DNA of 64,000 bases from Gottfriedia sp049568075 (GCA_049568075.1 CP144911.1), one strand, 5' to 3'; numbered from the stretch's first letter, positions 44,460 to 53,345 are shown. Translations and numbers: made by a program. Notes: generated by a model from the letters alone, not told the origin.

Positions 44460-45434
44460 ATGAAAAATATAATTGAAATTGAACAGGTCGAGAAAAATTT
44501 TAGTGAAAATAATGTGATTTCTCCACTTTCACTAGAAATTTATTCTGGAGAATTCTTAACAATCTTAGGACCAAGTGGTTGTGGGAAAACGACACTATTA
44601 AGAATGATTGCTGGTTTTGAAGAACCATCGTCAGGTGTGATCAAACTAAATGGGGAAGCAATTAATAGTTTACCTCCATATAAAAGGGATATGAACTTAG
44701 TATTCCAACACTATGCATTATTTCCTCATATGAATGTTGAAAGAAATATTCAATTTGGATTAAAAATGAAAGGTATTTCGTTAGAAGAGCAAAAGGTCCG
44801 TGCTGACGAAGCGATGAGATTAACCCAATTAACTGAATTTAGAAATCGTAAACCTAGTCAGTTATCAGGTGGACAACAGCAAAGGGTTGCAATCGCTCGT
44901 GCAATAGTGAACAATCCAAAAGTCTTATTATTAGATGAACCACTAGGAGCACTTGATTTTAAGCTTCGTAAAGATTTACAAAGGGAACTGAAAAATCTTC
45001 AACGCGAATTAGGAATTACTTTTATTTATGTAACCCATGATCAAGAAGAAGCGATGAGCATGAGTGATCGAATCGTCGTTATGAATAATGGGAAAATCGA
45101 ACAAATCGGCACACCGAAAGAAATTTATCAAAATCCAGCAAGCAAATTTGTTGCTACATTTATTGGTGAAAATAATTTCTTTGATAAAGGTGTGAAAGAA
45201 ATTGCAGTTAGACCAGAAAATATTAAAGTTTCTCATGCTACAAATGAGAATAATCCTTATTCAGGCATAATAAGAGATGTAGAATTTGTCGGGACTCTAA
45301 ATAAAATCTTTATTGATTTACAAAAACATGAACAAACGATTATTGTGTATCAAATGCCAGATCAAACAAGTTTTAATCGAAATGATAAAGTTGAGATTAG
45401 TTGGAAGTCGGAAGATGAGGTGATTATGTATTGA
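44460..45434 (+). CDS. potA: Spermidine/putrescine ABC transporter ATP-binding protein
   Basis: The 324-residue ATPase has Walker A (LGPSGCGKTTLLR), signature LSGGQQQR, Walker B (VLLLDEPLGALD), and the switch His in VTHDQEEA. After about residue 235 there is a short TOBE-type domain, as in PotA/CysA-like importers. It energises polyamine uptake with PotB, PotC and PotD encoded downstream. The stop overlaps the potB start by 4 bases. Confidence 0.95.
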   Translation: MKNIIEIEQVEKNFSENNVISPLSLEIYSGEFLTILGPSGCGKTTLLRMIAGFEEPSSGVIKLNGEAINSLPPYKRDMNLVFQHYALFPHMNVERNIQFGLKMKGISLEEQKVRADEAMRLTQLTEFRNRKPSQLSGGQQQRVAIARAIVNNPKVLLLDEPLGALDFKLRKDLQRELKNLQRELGITFIYVTHDQEEAMSMSDRIVVMNNGKIEQIGTPKEIYQNPASKFVATFIGENNFFDKGVKEIAVRPENIKVSHATNENNPYSGIIRDVEFVGTLNKIFIDLQKHEQTIIVYQMPDQTSFNRNDKVEISWKSEDEVIMY

Positions 45435-46282
45435 GGAATGAAAAGTACATAATTGCACCTACGATTATCTGGCTATTAGTTTTTTTTCTAGTACCTTTAT
45501 TATTAATTTTTGGTTTTGCATTTATGAAAAATGGAATGTACGGTGAAATTGAAAAAACATTTACACTAGAAAATATTATAAAAGTTTTTGACCCACTTTA
45601 TTTAAAAGTTTTATGGACAACTTTTTGGATTGCTTTAGTTACTACAATAATTACTCTTTTGATTGGATATCCTTATGCATATACGGCTACAGTTGTAAAT
45701 GAAAAATGGCAGAGGGTTTTACTATTATTAATCACAATCCCCTTTTGGATAAATTTCTTAGTGAGATCATATGCATTAATTGTTATCCTTCGTTCAAAAG
45801 GGATTATTAACACATTATTAATCCAGCTTGGGATTATTAAAGAACCTTTACAACTACTTTATAATACACCATCAGTCATAATGGGAATGGTCTATACATT
45901 ACTACCATTTATGGTGTTACCGATCTTTGTTGCCATTGAGCAATTGGATAACCGAAAATTGGACGCTGCTAATGATTTAGGGGCTACTCCACTTCAAACC
46001 TTTATATATGTAACTCTTCCGTTAACGATGAAGGGGATTTTTGCAGGTAGTATTTTAGTTTTTGTTGCTTCATTTGGAATGTTTGTCGTTTCTGATGTAA
46101 TGGGTGGATCAAAAGTTGCTTTAATCGGAAATGTGATTCAAAATCAATTCTTAGCAGCAAGAAACTGGCCATTTGGTTCCGCACTTTCAATATTCTTAGT
46201 CATTACTTCAATCGGTTTAATAGGACTTTACTATTTAGCGACAAAAAATATTGGTGCTGATAAAAGTAGAGGTGAAAAATAA
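45431..46282 (+). CDS. potB: Spermidine/putrescine ABC transporter permease
   Basis: The 283-residue permease has six membrane segments and the EAA loop DAANDLGATPLQTFIYVTLP that docks on the ATPase. It begins with TTG at 45431, overlapping potA (TTGA). SFGMFVVSDVMGG resembles other PotB proteins. The stop is immediately followed by the potC ATG. Confidence 0.93.
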   Translation: MRNEKYIIAPTIIWLLVFFLVPLLLIFGFAFMKNGMYGEIEKTFTLENIIKVFDPLYLKVLWTTFWIALVTTIITLLIGYPYAYTATVVNEKWQRVLLLLITIPFWINFLVRSYALIVILRSKGIINTLLIQLGIIKEPLQLLYNTPSVIMGMVYTLLPFMVLPIFVAIEQLDNRKLDAANDLGATPLQTFIYVTLPLTMKGIFAGSILVFVASFGMFVVSDVMGGSKVALIGNVIQNQFLAARNWPFGSALSIFLVITSIGLIGLYYLATKNIGADKSRGEK

Positions 46283-47089
46283 ATGAAAAAACCTATACTT
46301 ATTGGATTTTCAACAATTATCTTGATTTGTTTATACTTACCAATCTTGATATTAATCCTATTTTCATTTAATAAATCAAAGATTAATGCACATTGGACTG
46401 GATTTACGTTTGATTGGTACATAAATTTATTTCATAACCCGCAAGTTATTGATGCCTTTATGAATAGTTTATTTATTGCCATTGTAACGACAATCCTTTC
46501 AACAATTCTTGGTACTATTTGTGCACTTGCCTTACATAAGCATAAATATAAATTTTCAAATCTTATAAGTGGGCTAGTTTACTTACCAATTGTCGTTCCA
46601 GATATTTTAATGGGACTTTCATTACTAATACTATTTACTAATTTCCATATTGAATTAGGTAGTATCACAATTATTATTGCCCATGTCACTTTTTGTATTT
46701 CATATGTCATTATTCTTTTAGCAGCACGACTTTCAGGAATGTCATCTGATTTAGAAGATGCTGCAAGTGATCTTGGTGCTACACCATGGCAGACATTTAG
46801 ATTTGTAACTTTACCAGCGCTAATGCCTGGAATTATAGCTTCAGCACTTTTATGTTTTACATTAAGTATTGATGATTTTGTCATAAGCTTTTTTGTTTCA
46901 GGACCAAGTTCAACTACATTGCCAATTTATATTTATGGAATGGTTAAAAAAGGTGTAACTCCTGAAATAAATGCAATTTCGACGATTTTAATTGTTACAA
47001 TTATTTTCTTAATGGTAATTTCTGAAGTTTATCGTACAAAAGGTATTAATAATCAAGAAGAATCAGAGAAAAAATCCTATATCGTTTAA
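46283..47089 (+). CDS. potC: Spermidine/putrescine ABC transporter permease
   Basis: The 268-residue second permease has six membrane spans, the EAA loop (DAASDLGATPWQTFRFVTLP), and CFTLSIDDFVISFFVSGP, which is typical of PotC. AGAGGTGA precedes the ATG, inside the end of potB. A 119-base gap with only a weak hairpin separates it from potD. Confidence 0.93.
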   Translation: MKKPILIGFSTIILICLYLPILILILFSFNKSKINAHWTGFTFDWYINLFHNPQVIDAFMNSLFIAIVTTILSTILGTICALALHKHKYKFSNLISGLVYLPIVVPDILMGLSLLILFTNFHIELGSITIIIAHVTFCISYVIILLAARLSGMSSDLEDAASDLGATPWQTFRFVTLPALMPGIIASALLCFTLSIDDFVISFFVSGPSSTTLPIYIYGMVKKGVTPEINAISTILIVTIIFLMVISEVYRTKGINNQEESEKKSYIV

Positions 47090-47208
47090 AAGTGCTTCTA
47101 GTGACCTTTTTTCTAGTTCCACTTAAAAACGAATATTCTGGTTTTTAGAATTCAATTAAGACATACTGGTTTATGTGCCAAATTTTAAGGAGGTAGTCAG
47201 TAGGCATT

Positions 47209-48255
47209 ATGAGTATATTTAGAAAAACTGCTACAATAATGGTTTCTTTAGGCTTAGTAAGTTTACTTTTATCTGCCTGTTCAGTTGGAAAAAAAGAATT
47301 AAATATTTATAGCTGGGCAGATAATTTTGACGAGAAGGTTTTAGAATCATTTGAAAAGAAATATGATGTTAAAATTAATTATCAAGTTTTTGCAAGTAAT
47401 GAAGAGTTGTATGCAAAACTAAAAGCTGGTGGTTCGAATTATGATGTAATTCAGCCTTCAGATTATATGGTTAAACTAATGATTCATCAAAATATGTTGG
47501 CTAAATTGGATAAAAGTAAGATGCCAAATTTAAATAATATTTCACCAGAATATACAAATCAAGAGTTTGATCCAAAAGGTGACTATTCTGTTGTTTATAC
47601 TGGGGGATTAACGGGGATTGCTTATAATCCAAAATATGTAAAAGAAGATATAAATAGCTGGGATGATTTATGGAACCCAAAATACAAAGGTCATGTAACT
47701 TTACTTGATGACAATAGAGAAGTATTTGGAATGGGATTAATTAAAAATGGTTATTCAAATAGCTCAACAAATGAAGACGAATTGCTAAAAGCTTATAACA
47801 ATTTAAAAACATTAACACCTAATTTATTAGCATTCGACACAGATACGGTGAAACAAAAGTTTATTACAGAAGATGCATGGATTGGTCAAGTATGGTCCGG
47901 AGATGCTGCATATATTCAAAAAGAGCTTAAAGATATAAAATGGGTTGTACCAAAAGAAGGATCATCAAGATGGGCAGATACTTTAGCAATACCAAAAGAT
48001 GCAAAACAAAAAGATCTAGCTGAAAAGTTTATTAATTATCTATATGACCCAAAAGTAAGTGCACAAAATTATGAGGCGATTGGTTATGCGGATCCAAATA
48101 GTAAATCAGGACCATATCATTCGGCGGAGTATAAACAAAATCCGTTTATTAATGTAACAAAAGAACAAACTGATGCAACCAACTGGATTAAGGACGTTGG
48201 GGACCAAACAGAATTATATGATAAGTATTGGACAGAATTAAAAACTGGCAAATAA
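47209..48255 (+). CDS. potD: Spermidine/putrescine-binding lipoprotein
   Basis: The 348-residue lipoprotein has lipobox LLSAC. The mature part is of the PotD/F family: ELNIYSWADNFDEKVLESFEKK at the N-terminus, YDVIQPSDYMV, and IGQVWSGDAAYI with acidic and aromatic polyamine contacts. It captures spermidine/putrescine outside the membrane and delivers it to PotBC. AAGGAGG lies unusually far (15 bases) from the ATG at 47209. A long terminator follows. Confidence 0.95.
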   Translation: MSIFRKTATIMVSLGLVSLLLSACSVGKKELNIYSWADNFDEKVLESFEKKYDVKINYQVFASNEELYAKLKAGGSNYDVIQPSDYMVKLMIHQNMLAKLDKSKMPNLNNISPEYTNQEFDPKGDYSVVYTGGLTGIAYNPKYVKEDINSWDDLWNPKYKGHVTLLDDNREVFGMGLIKNGYSNSSTNEDELLKAYNNLKTLTPNLLAFDTDTVKQKFITEDAWIGQVWSGDAAYIQKELKDIKWVVPKEGSSRWADTLAIPKDAKQKDLAEKFINYLYDPKVSAQNYEAIGYADPNSKSGPYHSAEYKQNPFINVTKEQTDATNWIKDVGDQTELYDKYWTELKTGK

Positions 48256-48260
48256 TATTC

Positions 48261-48304
48261 CAAACTAAAAAGGTTATCTCCTAAGAGATAACCTTTTTAG
48301 TTTG
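48261..48304. terminator. Perfect 20-bp-stem bidirectional terminator
   Basis: Two perfect 20-base arms at 48261-48280 and 48285-48304 with a 4-base loop contain internal A- and T-runs, so it can stop potD and the convergent marR gene, whose stop codon is in the right arm. Confidence 0.93.
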
Positions 48305-48722
48305 AGATTAATTTGTTTAATAAAAATCGAAATTGATCCCTTTCACTAGGTGAAAGATTTTCGAATAAATTTAGCCACAATTCCTGACGGAAATTGAAGT
48401 TTTCTTCAATTAAACGTTTTCCTTCATCAGTTAATTCAAGCCATGTAACTCTTCGATCACGGCTATCTCTTTTTCGAGAAATTAAATGATTATTAACCAA
48501 TTTATTCACAGCTGTTGTAATAGAACCTGAAGATAGTCCAATTTGTCTTCCAAGTTCAGAAGCAGTAAGTTTTTGATTTTTATATATTAAATATAAAAGC
48601 AAATATTTTGGTGGAGTTAAGGAGTTTTTTACTTCCTCATCAGTTTTTTGCCAGTTTTTTCGAACTCGAATCATTAAACTTGTTAAATCATCTAGAAGAA
48701 GTTTGTCGTTTTCGGTTAACAA
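48297..48722 (-). CDS. MarR family transcriptional regulator
   Basis: The protein has about 141 residues with a winged helix: LTASELGRQIGLSSGSITTAVNKLVNNHLISRKRDSRDRRVTWLELTDEGKRL, where the DxRxxR wing (DSRDRR) is the family mark. The start is set at TTG 48720-48722, 11 bases after GGAGG; a GTG at 48734 is adjacent to that site and too close. Target genes are unknown; no obvious operon partner. Confidence 0.87.
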   Translation of the reverse strand: MLTENDKLLLDDLTSLMIRVRKNWQKTDEEVKNSLTPPKYLLLYLIYKNQKLTASELGRQIGLSSGSITTAVNKLVNNHLISRKRDSRDRRVTWLELTDEGKRLIEENFNFRQELWLNLFENLSPSERDQFRFLLNKLISN

Positions 48723-48922
48723 GGAAGAGCACACCTCCTAAATTATGATTTAAAGTTGTTAATAAAGTGGGTATTGTACGTATAGGTTACCAATGTTCTA
48801 AATCATTTTCAAGAATGTAGTGAATTTAGTCAAGATTTTTAAATTTGTCAAGTTTTGGCTGTATAGTATCTATAGTGTTTTGTAAATAGTATGATAAAAG
48901 ACATTGGTAGGGGTGAAATTCA

Positions 48923-49366
48923 ATGTTTAAGTATTTTAAGTTTAAAATAAATGATACTGTTCAATTTGTAAAGAACGATGGTCATTTCTATCGAGTGATC
49001 GGGTACAGGATCGAAAAAAGTATTTATTTAAATGATGAGTACAGTAGCATTATTTATGAACTCTTACGAGAATTTGATGGTCTTCAAGTAGACGCTGAAG
49101 AAGAAGAATTAGTAAGCGTATCGAACTTTGATGAATTCTACGGTTCAATGTTTGAAAAACTAGGTACATTTACAATTAAGTTTGCTAAAAAGCAAGAAGA
49201 AGTAAAGAAAACAAACATAGGTGAAGCCTCATCTGTGGACGAGCTATTAGATAAATATAATGATTATCGAAGACTGGCAATACTTTTTAAAGATTGTCTT
49301 TACGATTTAGCTGCCGAAAATGTTCTAAATGAGCTCACCGATTTTTCTGAATCAAAAAAGGTTTGA
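48923..49366 (+). CDS. Hypothetical protein, 147 residues
   Basis: The ATG at 48923 follows AGGGGTGAA. The soluble, acidic protein has a beta-rich N-terminal half (FKFKINDTVQFVKNDGHFYRVIGYR, which looks like a small SH3-like barrel; similar modules bind nucleic acids or proteins) and a helical C-terminal half ending DLAAENVLNELTDFSESKKV. I do not recognise the family. It stands alone between marR (divergent) and yitT (convergent) and shares the terminator at 49385-49421. Confidence 0.65.
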   Translation: MFKYFKFKINDTVQFVKNDGHFYRVIGYRIEKSIYLNDEYSSIIYELLREFDGLQVDAEEEELVSVSNFDEFYGSMFEKLGTFTIKFAKKQEEVKKTNIGEASSVDELLDKYNDYRRLAILFKDCLYDLAAENVLNELTDFSESKKV

Positions 49367-49384
49367 AACTCTAATTTACAACGT

Positions 49385-49421
49385 AAAAAAGATTACATGC
49401 ATTAAGCATGTAATCTTTTTT
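49385..49421. terminator. Bidirectional terminator between the hypothetical gene and yitT
   Basis: AAAAAAGATTACATGC / GCATGTAATCTTTTTT, 16-bp perfect stem with a 5-base loop; the yitT stop codon lies in it. Confidence 0.92.
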
Positions 49422-50043
49422 CATTAGTTTTAATTGTAACAGATTTTTTTTGAAATTTACTTTCATAGACCAATTCTGTTACTTTCGCACAGATTGCAAC
49501 AGAAAGAATTGTATATCCTACTTCATTCCATGATAGGTAAGATAGTGAACAAAGAAGAATGATAGAGTCAAAAATAAAATATACTTTACCAATCGATATT
49601 TTTGATTTTTTGCTCATTATGATTGTTATTAAATCATCTCCACCAGTTGCACCACCACTTCTTAGAATTAACCCTAAACCAAGTCCAGCGAAAATTCCAC
49701 CTAAAATAGCGGGTATCCAAAGATGATTTCCGAAGTTAAATGTAATATTAGAAGATGTTTTTTCTATTATAGAATAAAAAACAGAAAACGAGATGGCTCC
49801 GATGGTAGTATTGATTAATAATTTTCTACCTAAATACAATCCAGCGATCAAGATAATTGGAATATCGAGTAGCAAAGTTGTAATTGAAGGTGATATATTT
49901 AGTGCGTTCTTTACTAATAAAGCAATACCAATAAATCCACCTTCAGCTAAATTATTTTGATAATGAAAATGATACAGTGTAGTGGCTAAAATAAATGAAC
50001 CAATTAAAATCATTAAGGTCTCACCCAAACGATTGTTACTCAT
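49402..50043 (-). CDS. YitT/YczE family membrane protein (DUF161), short form
   Basis: The 213-residue protein has five to six hydrophobic segments. Family marks are NNLAEGGFIGIALLV, LLDIPIILIAGLYLGRK and LRSGGATGGDDLITIIMSKK. Usual YitT proteins are about 280 residues and end in a soluble DUF2179 domain; that domain is absent here. Function of the family is unknown. AGAGGA lies 5-8 bases upstream of the ATG at 50041-50043. The gene has a leader of about 320 bases with extensive structure (next entry), which is unusual for a single small membrane protein. Confidence 0.85.
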   Translation of the reverse strand: MSNNRLGETLMILIGSFILATTLYHFHYQNNLAEGGFIGIALLVKNALNISPSITTLLLDIPIILIAGLYLGRKLLINTTIGAISFSVFYSIIEKTSSNITFNFGNHLWIPAILGGIFAGLGLGLILRSGGATGGDDLITIIMSKKSKISIGKVYFIFDSIILLCSLSYLSWNEVGYTILSVAICAKVTELVYESKFQKKSVTIKTNEKRLHA

Positions 50044-50366
50044 TGTTATTTCCTCTTTTCGTAGTTAGTAGTTAAAAGTACAGCTTATAAACTAACTACG
50101 TACATATAGAGCTCGTAGTTAGTTTTTTGGCTTTCTAACTACATAGCTATATATCATTGAAGAAATAACATAATCGCCTGTCAACCATAGTTTCGCCTAC
50201 CTTCAGTTTTATTTTAGAGTTCTTTTGGTTCTCTAAATTAAAACTGCTAAGTGTAGGATAAGTCTTTCCGTTGCCAAATGCTCCTTCGAGCAATCATGGT
50301 TACACGTCCTTTTTACCAGTTTTGTTAGAAAAATCTAACAGGTGAAAAAAGTTCTACAAGAACTTA
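50044..50366 (-). ncRNA. Structured 5' leader of yitT, candidate riboswitch
   Basis: Read on the minus strand. After two small hairpins (50349-50365 and 50324-50339) comes a three-way junction. P1 is 50296-50304 with 50179-50188 (TGTAACCAT with ATGGTTGACA, one bulge). P2 is TGCTC-GAAG-GAGCA (50279-50292). P3 is CCTAC/GTAGG (50253-50257 with 50196-50200). P4, a 15-bp arm with one mismatch, is 50231-50245 with 50205-50219. A 21-base joining strand (TTTGGCAACGGAAAGACTT and two more bases) links P2 to P3. Then four copies of one 8-10-base motif alternate in orientation: A 50135-50144, B 50114-50123, C 50091-50100, D 50060-50069. C can pair perfectly with either B or D, and D lies 3 bases before the ribosome binding site. 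This is aptamer-plus-switch architecture. I do not recognise a known riboswitch class. Confidence 0.55.
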
Positions 50367-50372
50367 TTCCTA

Positions 50373-50401
50373 ATTTTATCATATGCGGAAATTTTTGAAA
50401 A
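50373..50401 (-). promoter_or_regulatory. Predicted sigma-A promoter of the yitT leader
   Basis: On the minus strand TTTTCA (-35, 50396-50401), 17-base spacer ending in TGA, and TAAAAT (-10, 50373-50378). The TG dinucleotide gives an extended -10. Transcription would start near 50366, just before the first leader hairpin. Confidence 0.55.
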
Positions 50402-50442
50402 AAGAAAAGAATTAACAAAAATCTACAAAAAGTTAAAATAAA

Positions 50443-50458
50443 TGTGAAATATTTCACA
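50443..50458 (+). promoter_or_regulatory. Rex/FNR-type operator 1 upstream of adhE
   Basis: TGTGAAATATTTCACA is a perfect palindrome that fits the Rex consensus (TTGTGAA-N4-TTCACAA) except for the outermost left base, and also the CRP/FNR form TGTGA-N6-TCACA. It lies 161 bases before the adhE start. Confidence 0.8.
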
Positions 50459-50512
50459 AAAAAGACATAGCATTTTCAATTAAAACGATATATATTATAT
50501 TTGTAAACGAAA

Positions 50513-50528
50513 TGTGAAGTATTTCACA
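50513..50528 (+). promoter_or_regulatory. Rex/FNR-type operator 2 upstream of adhE
   Basis: TGTGAAGTATTTCACA, the second copy, exactly 70 bases downstream of the first. A likely -10 region (TATTAT/TATATT, about 50490-50500) lies between the two copies, so the second copy would overlap the start of transcription, fitting repression. AdhE is a classic Rex (NADH/NAD+ sensor) target in Gram-positive bacteria. Confidence 0.8.
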
Positions 50529-50603
50529 AGGTGATTTGATTAAATGGGACGTTTTGAATCCTAATTGGATAATTAATGTCCAACATCAGAGGAGGAGAGC
50601 CAA

Positions 50604-53207
50604 ATGGCTGTTCAAGAAAAAATTGTAAAAGAAATTAGTAACGCTTCTGAAATGGTGAATGACTTAGTCGTAAAAGGACAAAAAGCATTAAAAGAATTTG
50701 AAAACTTTAATCAAGAACAAATCAATGAAATTGTACATTCGATGGTTTTAGCTGGTTTGGATCAACATATGCCACTTGCTAAAATGGCAGTTGAGGAAAC
50801 TGGGCGAGGAATCTATGAGGATAAAATAATTAAAAATATTTTTGCAACAGAATATATATGGAATTCAATAAAAGATAATAAAACAGTTGGGATTATAAGT
50901 GAAGATCAACAAACTGGCATAACAGAAATTGCTGAACCTGTTGGGGTAATCGCAGGTGTCACTCCAACTACTAATCCGACATCAACAACATTATTTAAAG
51001 CAATCATTGCGATTAAAACAAGAAACCCAATTATATTTGCTTTTCATCCTTCCGCACAAAAATGTAGTAGAGAAGCAGCAAGAATCGTTCGTGATGCGGC
51101 AATAAAAGCTGGAGCACCTGAAAACTGCGTACAATGGATTGAAGTCCCTTCAATTGAAGCAACAAAATGTTTAATGAATCATGAAGGAGTAGCACTTGTT
51201 TTAGCAACCGGTGGTGCTGGAATGGTTAAATCGGCTTATAGTACTGGAAAACCTGCTTTAGGGGTTGGACCTGGTAATGTACCATGCTATATCGAGAAAT
51301 CTGCAGAAATAAAGTGTGCAGTAAATGATCTTATTCTATCAAAAACATTTGATAATGGAATGATTTGTGCATCTGAACAAGCAGTTATTGTAGATAAAGA
51401 AATTTATGATGAAGTGAAAGCAGAGTTAAAAGCAAATAATTGTTATTTTGCTACAAAACAAGATAAAAAGAAATTAGAAAAGCTTGTTATAAATGAAGCA
51501 ACATGTGCTGTAAATGGTGATATTGTTGGTAAATCTGCATATGAAATAGCAGCGTTAGCTGGGGTAAATGTCCCAGTAGATACAAAAATTCTTATCGTTG
51601 AATGCGAAAGCGTTGGCGCAAATGAACCTTTAACTAGAGAAAAACTAAGTCCAGTTTTAGCTGCAATTAAAGTAAATGGAAAAGAAGAAGGGTTTAAACG
51701 TTGTGAAGAAATGTTAGAGCTAGGAGGATTAGGCCATTCGGCAGTTATTCATAGTAATAATGAAGAAATTCAAAAAGAATTTGGTCTAAGAATGAAAGCT
51801 TGTCGTGTTATTGCAAATGCTCCTTCAGCACATGGTGGAATTGGGGATTTATATAACGCATTTATTCCTTCGCTTACATTAGGCTGTGGTTCACACGGTA
51901 AAAACTCTGTATCAACAAACGTAACAACTGTTCACCTATTAAATATTAAAAAATTAGGAAGAAGAAATATGAATATGCAATGGGTCAAACTGCCACCGAA
52001 AATTTATTTTGAAAAATATTCAACTCAATATCTAGAAAAAATGCCTAATATTAAAAAAGCATTTATTGTAACAGACGAAGCAATGGTTAAATTAGGTTAT
52101 GTTGACGTAATTAAATTTTATTTGGAGAAAAGACAAGAGAATATTCAGATTGAAATCTTTTCAGATGTAGAACCAGATCCTTCAGATGTTACTGTAATGA
52201 AGGGTGCAGATAGAATGTTATCATTTGAACCGGATACAATTATCGCTTTTGGCGGTGGATCAGCTATGGACGCAGCCAAGGGTATGTGGATGTTCTTTGA
52301 ATACCCGGAAACTACTTTAGACGGACCGAAACAAAAATTCTTAGATATTCGAAAAAGAGCTTATAAATACCCTAAATTAGGTCGTAAAGCTCAGTTTGTC
52401 GCAATACCTACTACTTCTGGTACGGGTTCTGAGGTTACACCTTTTGCCGTAATTACTGATAAAGCTAATAATATTAAATATCCTTTAGCTGATTATGAAT
52501 TAACGCCTGATGTTGCAATTATTGACGCTCAATTCGTATCAACTGTTCCTAAAAGCATTACAGCGGATACAGGTATGGATGTATTAACACATGCAATTGA
52601 GGCTTATGTAAGTGTATTAGCAAATGATTATACAGATGGATTAGCTTTACAAGCTATAAAATTAGTATTTAAATACTTGCCTAAAGCATATGAAAATGGA
52701 AACGATTTTGAAGCTCGTGAAAAAATGCATAATGCATCAGCTATCGCAGGTATGGCATTTGCAAATGCGTTCTTAGGAATTAACCACAGTTTAGCGCATA
52801 AAATTGGAGCGGAATTCCATATCCCTCATGGCAGAGCAAATGCGATCTTAATGCCGCACGTAATAAGATATAATGCAAAAAAACCAACTAAATTTACAGC
52901 ATTCCCTAAATATAAGCATTTCATTGCAGATGAACGATATGCTGAAATTGCTCGTTTCCTAGGACTTCCAGCATCAACTACTGAAGAAGGCGTTGAAAGT
53001 TTAATTGCAGCAGTTATTAAGTTATCAAAGGAATTAAACATAAAGATGAGTATTGAAGCACAAGGAGTTTCTGAAAAAGAATTTTTAGAAAAAGTTTCAT
53101 ATTTAGCTGATCGTGCTTTCGAAGATCAATGTACTACTGCAAATCCAAAACTACCTCTAGTAAAAGAATTAGAAGAAGTTTATCTGAATGCTTTCAAAGG
53201 ATGTTAA
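50604..53207 (+). CDS. adhE: Bifunctional acetaldehyde-CoA/alcohol dehydrogenase
   Basis: The 867-residue fusion regenerates NAD+ by turning acetyl-CoA to ethanol. The N-terminal part (about 1-440) is a CoA-acylating aldehyde dehydrogenase: PVGVIAGVTPTTNPTST, GVGPGNVP and the catalytic Cys in DNGMICASEQAVIV. The C-terminal part (about 455-867) is an iron-dependent alcohol dehydrogenase: AFGGGSAMDAAKG, DTGMDVLTHAIEAYVS and GINHSLAHKIGAEFHIPHGRAN with Fe-binding His residues. Such enzymes form spirosome filaments. ATG 50604 follows GAGGAGGAG. Two Rex/FNR-type palindromes upstream indicate oxygen or redox control. Confidence 0.97.
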   Translation: MAVQEKIVKEISNASEMVNDLVVKGQKALKEFENFNQEQINEIVHSMVLAGLDQHMPLAKMAVEETGRGIYEDKIIKNIFATEYIWNSIKDNKTVGIISEDQQTGITEIAEPVGVIAGVTPTTNPTSTTLFKAIIAIKTRNPIIFAFHPSAQKCSREAARIVRDAAIKAGAPENCVQWIEVPSIEATKCLMNHEGVALVLATGGAGMVKSAYSTGKPALGVGPGNVPCYIEKSAEIKCAVNDLILSKTFDNGMICASEQAVIVDKEIYDEVKAELKANNCYFATKQDKKKLEKLVINEATCAVNGDIVGKSAYEIAALAGVNVPVDTKILIVECESVGANEPLTREKLSPVLAAIKVNGKEEGFKRCEEMLELGGLGHSAVIHSNNEEIQKEFGLRMKACRVIANAPSAHGGIGDLYNAFIPSLTLGCGSHGKNSVSTNVTTVHLLNIKKLGRRNMNMQWVKLPPKIYFEKYSTQYLEKMPNIKKAFIVTDEAMVKLGYVDVIKFYLEKRQENIQIEIFSDVEPDPSDVTVMKGADRMLSFEPDTIIAFGGGSAMDAAKGMWMFFEYPETTLDGPKQKFLDIRKRAYKYPKLGRKAQFVAIPTTSGTGSEVTPFAVITDKANNIKYPLADYELTPDVAIIDAQFVSTVPKSITADTGMDVLTHAIEAYVSVLANDYTDGLALQAIKLVFKYLPKAYENGNDFEAREKMHNASAIAGMAFANAFLGINHSLAHKIGAEFHIPHGRANAILMPHVIRYNAKKPTKFTAFPKYKHFIADERYAEIARFLGLPASTTEEGVESLIAAVIKLSKELNIKMSIEAQGVSEKEFLEKVSYLADRAFEDQCTTANPKLPLVKELEEVYLNAFKGC

Positions 53208-53225
53208 TTCATTAACTAAAAACTT

Positions 53226-53345
53226 GAGTTTCAAGCGTTTGTCTTTCGAGGCGTGAAGCCTGGTGAGGAGCGGAGTTACCCTAGACGGTAATGAGCACCG
53301 CTCAACAGGCGAAGCAACGGAGAAAGCGAGCGTTTGGCGGGCAGT
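53226..53345. repeat. GC-rich structured intergenic element downstream of adhE
   Basis: About 120 bases between the adhE stop and its terminator are much richer in G and C than the surroundings. Pairing possibilities include AGGC-GTGAA-GCCT, GCGGAGTTACC with GGTAATGAGCACCGC (53270-53302) and TCTTTC with GAAAGC arms; AGCGTTTG occurs at both ends as a direct repeat. It resembles in style the mobile, transcribed repeats found many times in Bacillus and Geobacillus genomes. Neither coding nor a known RNA by eye. Confidence 0.5.

Noticed and set aside
50091..50128. Hairpin B:C read as a plain plus-strand terminator
   Set aside because: It has a T-run on the plus strand, but no plus-strand gene ends there; the exact extra copies at 50060 and 50135 fit a switching leader of yitT better. 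A dual role is not excluded.
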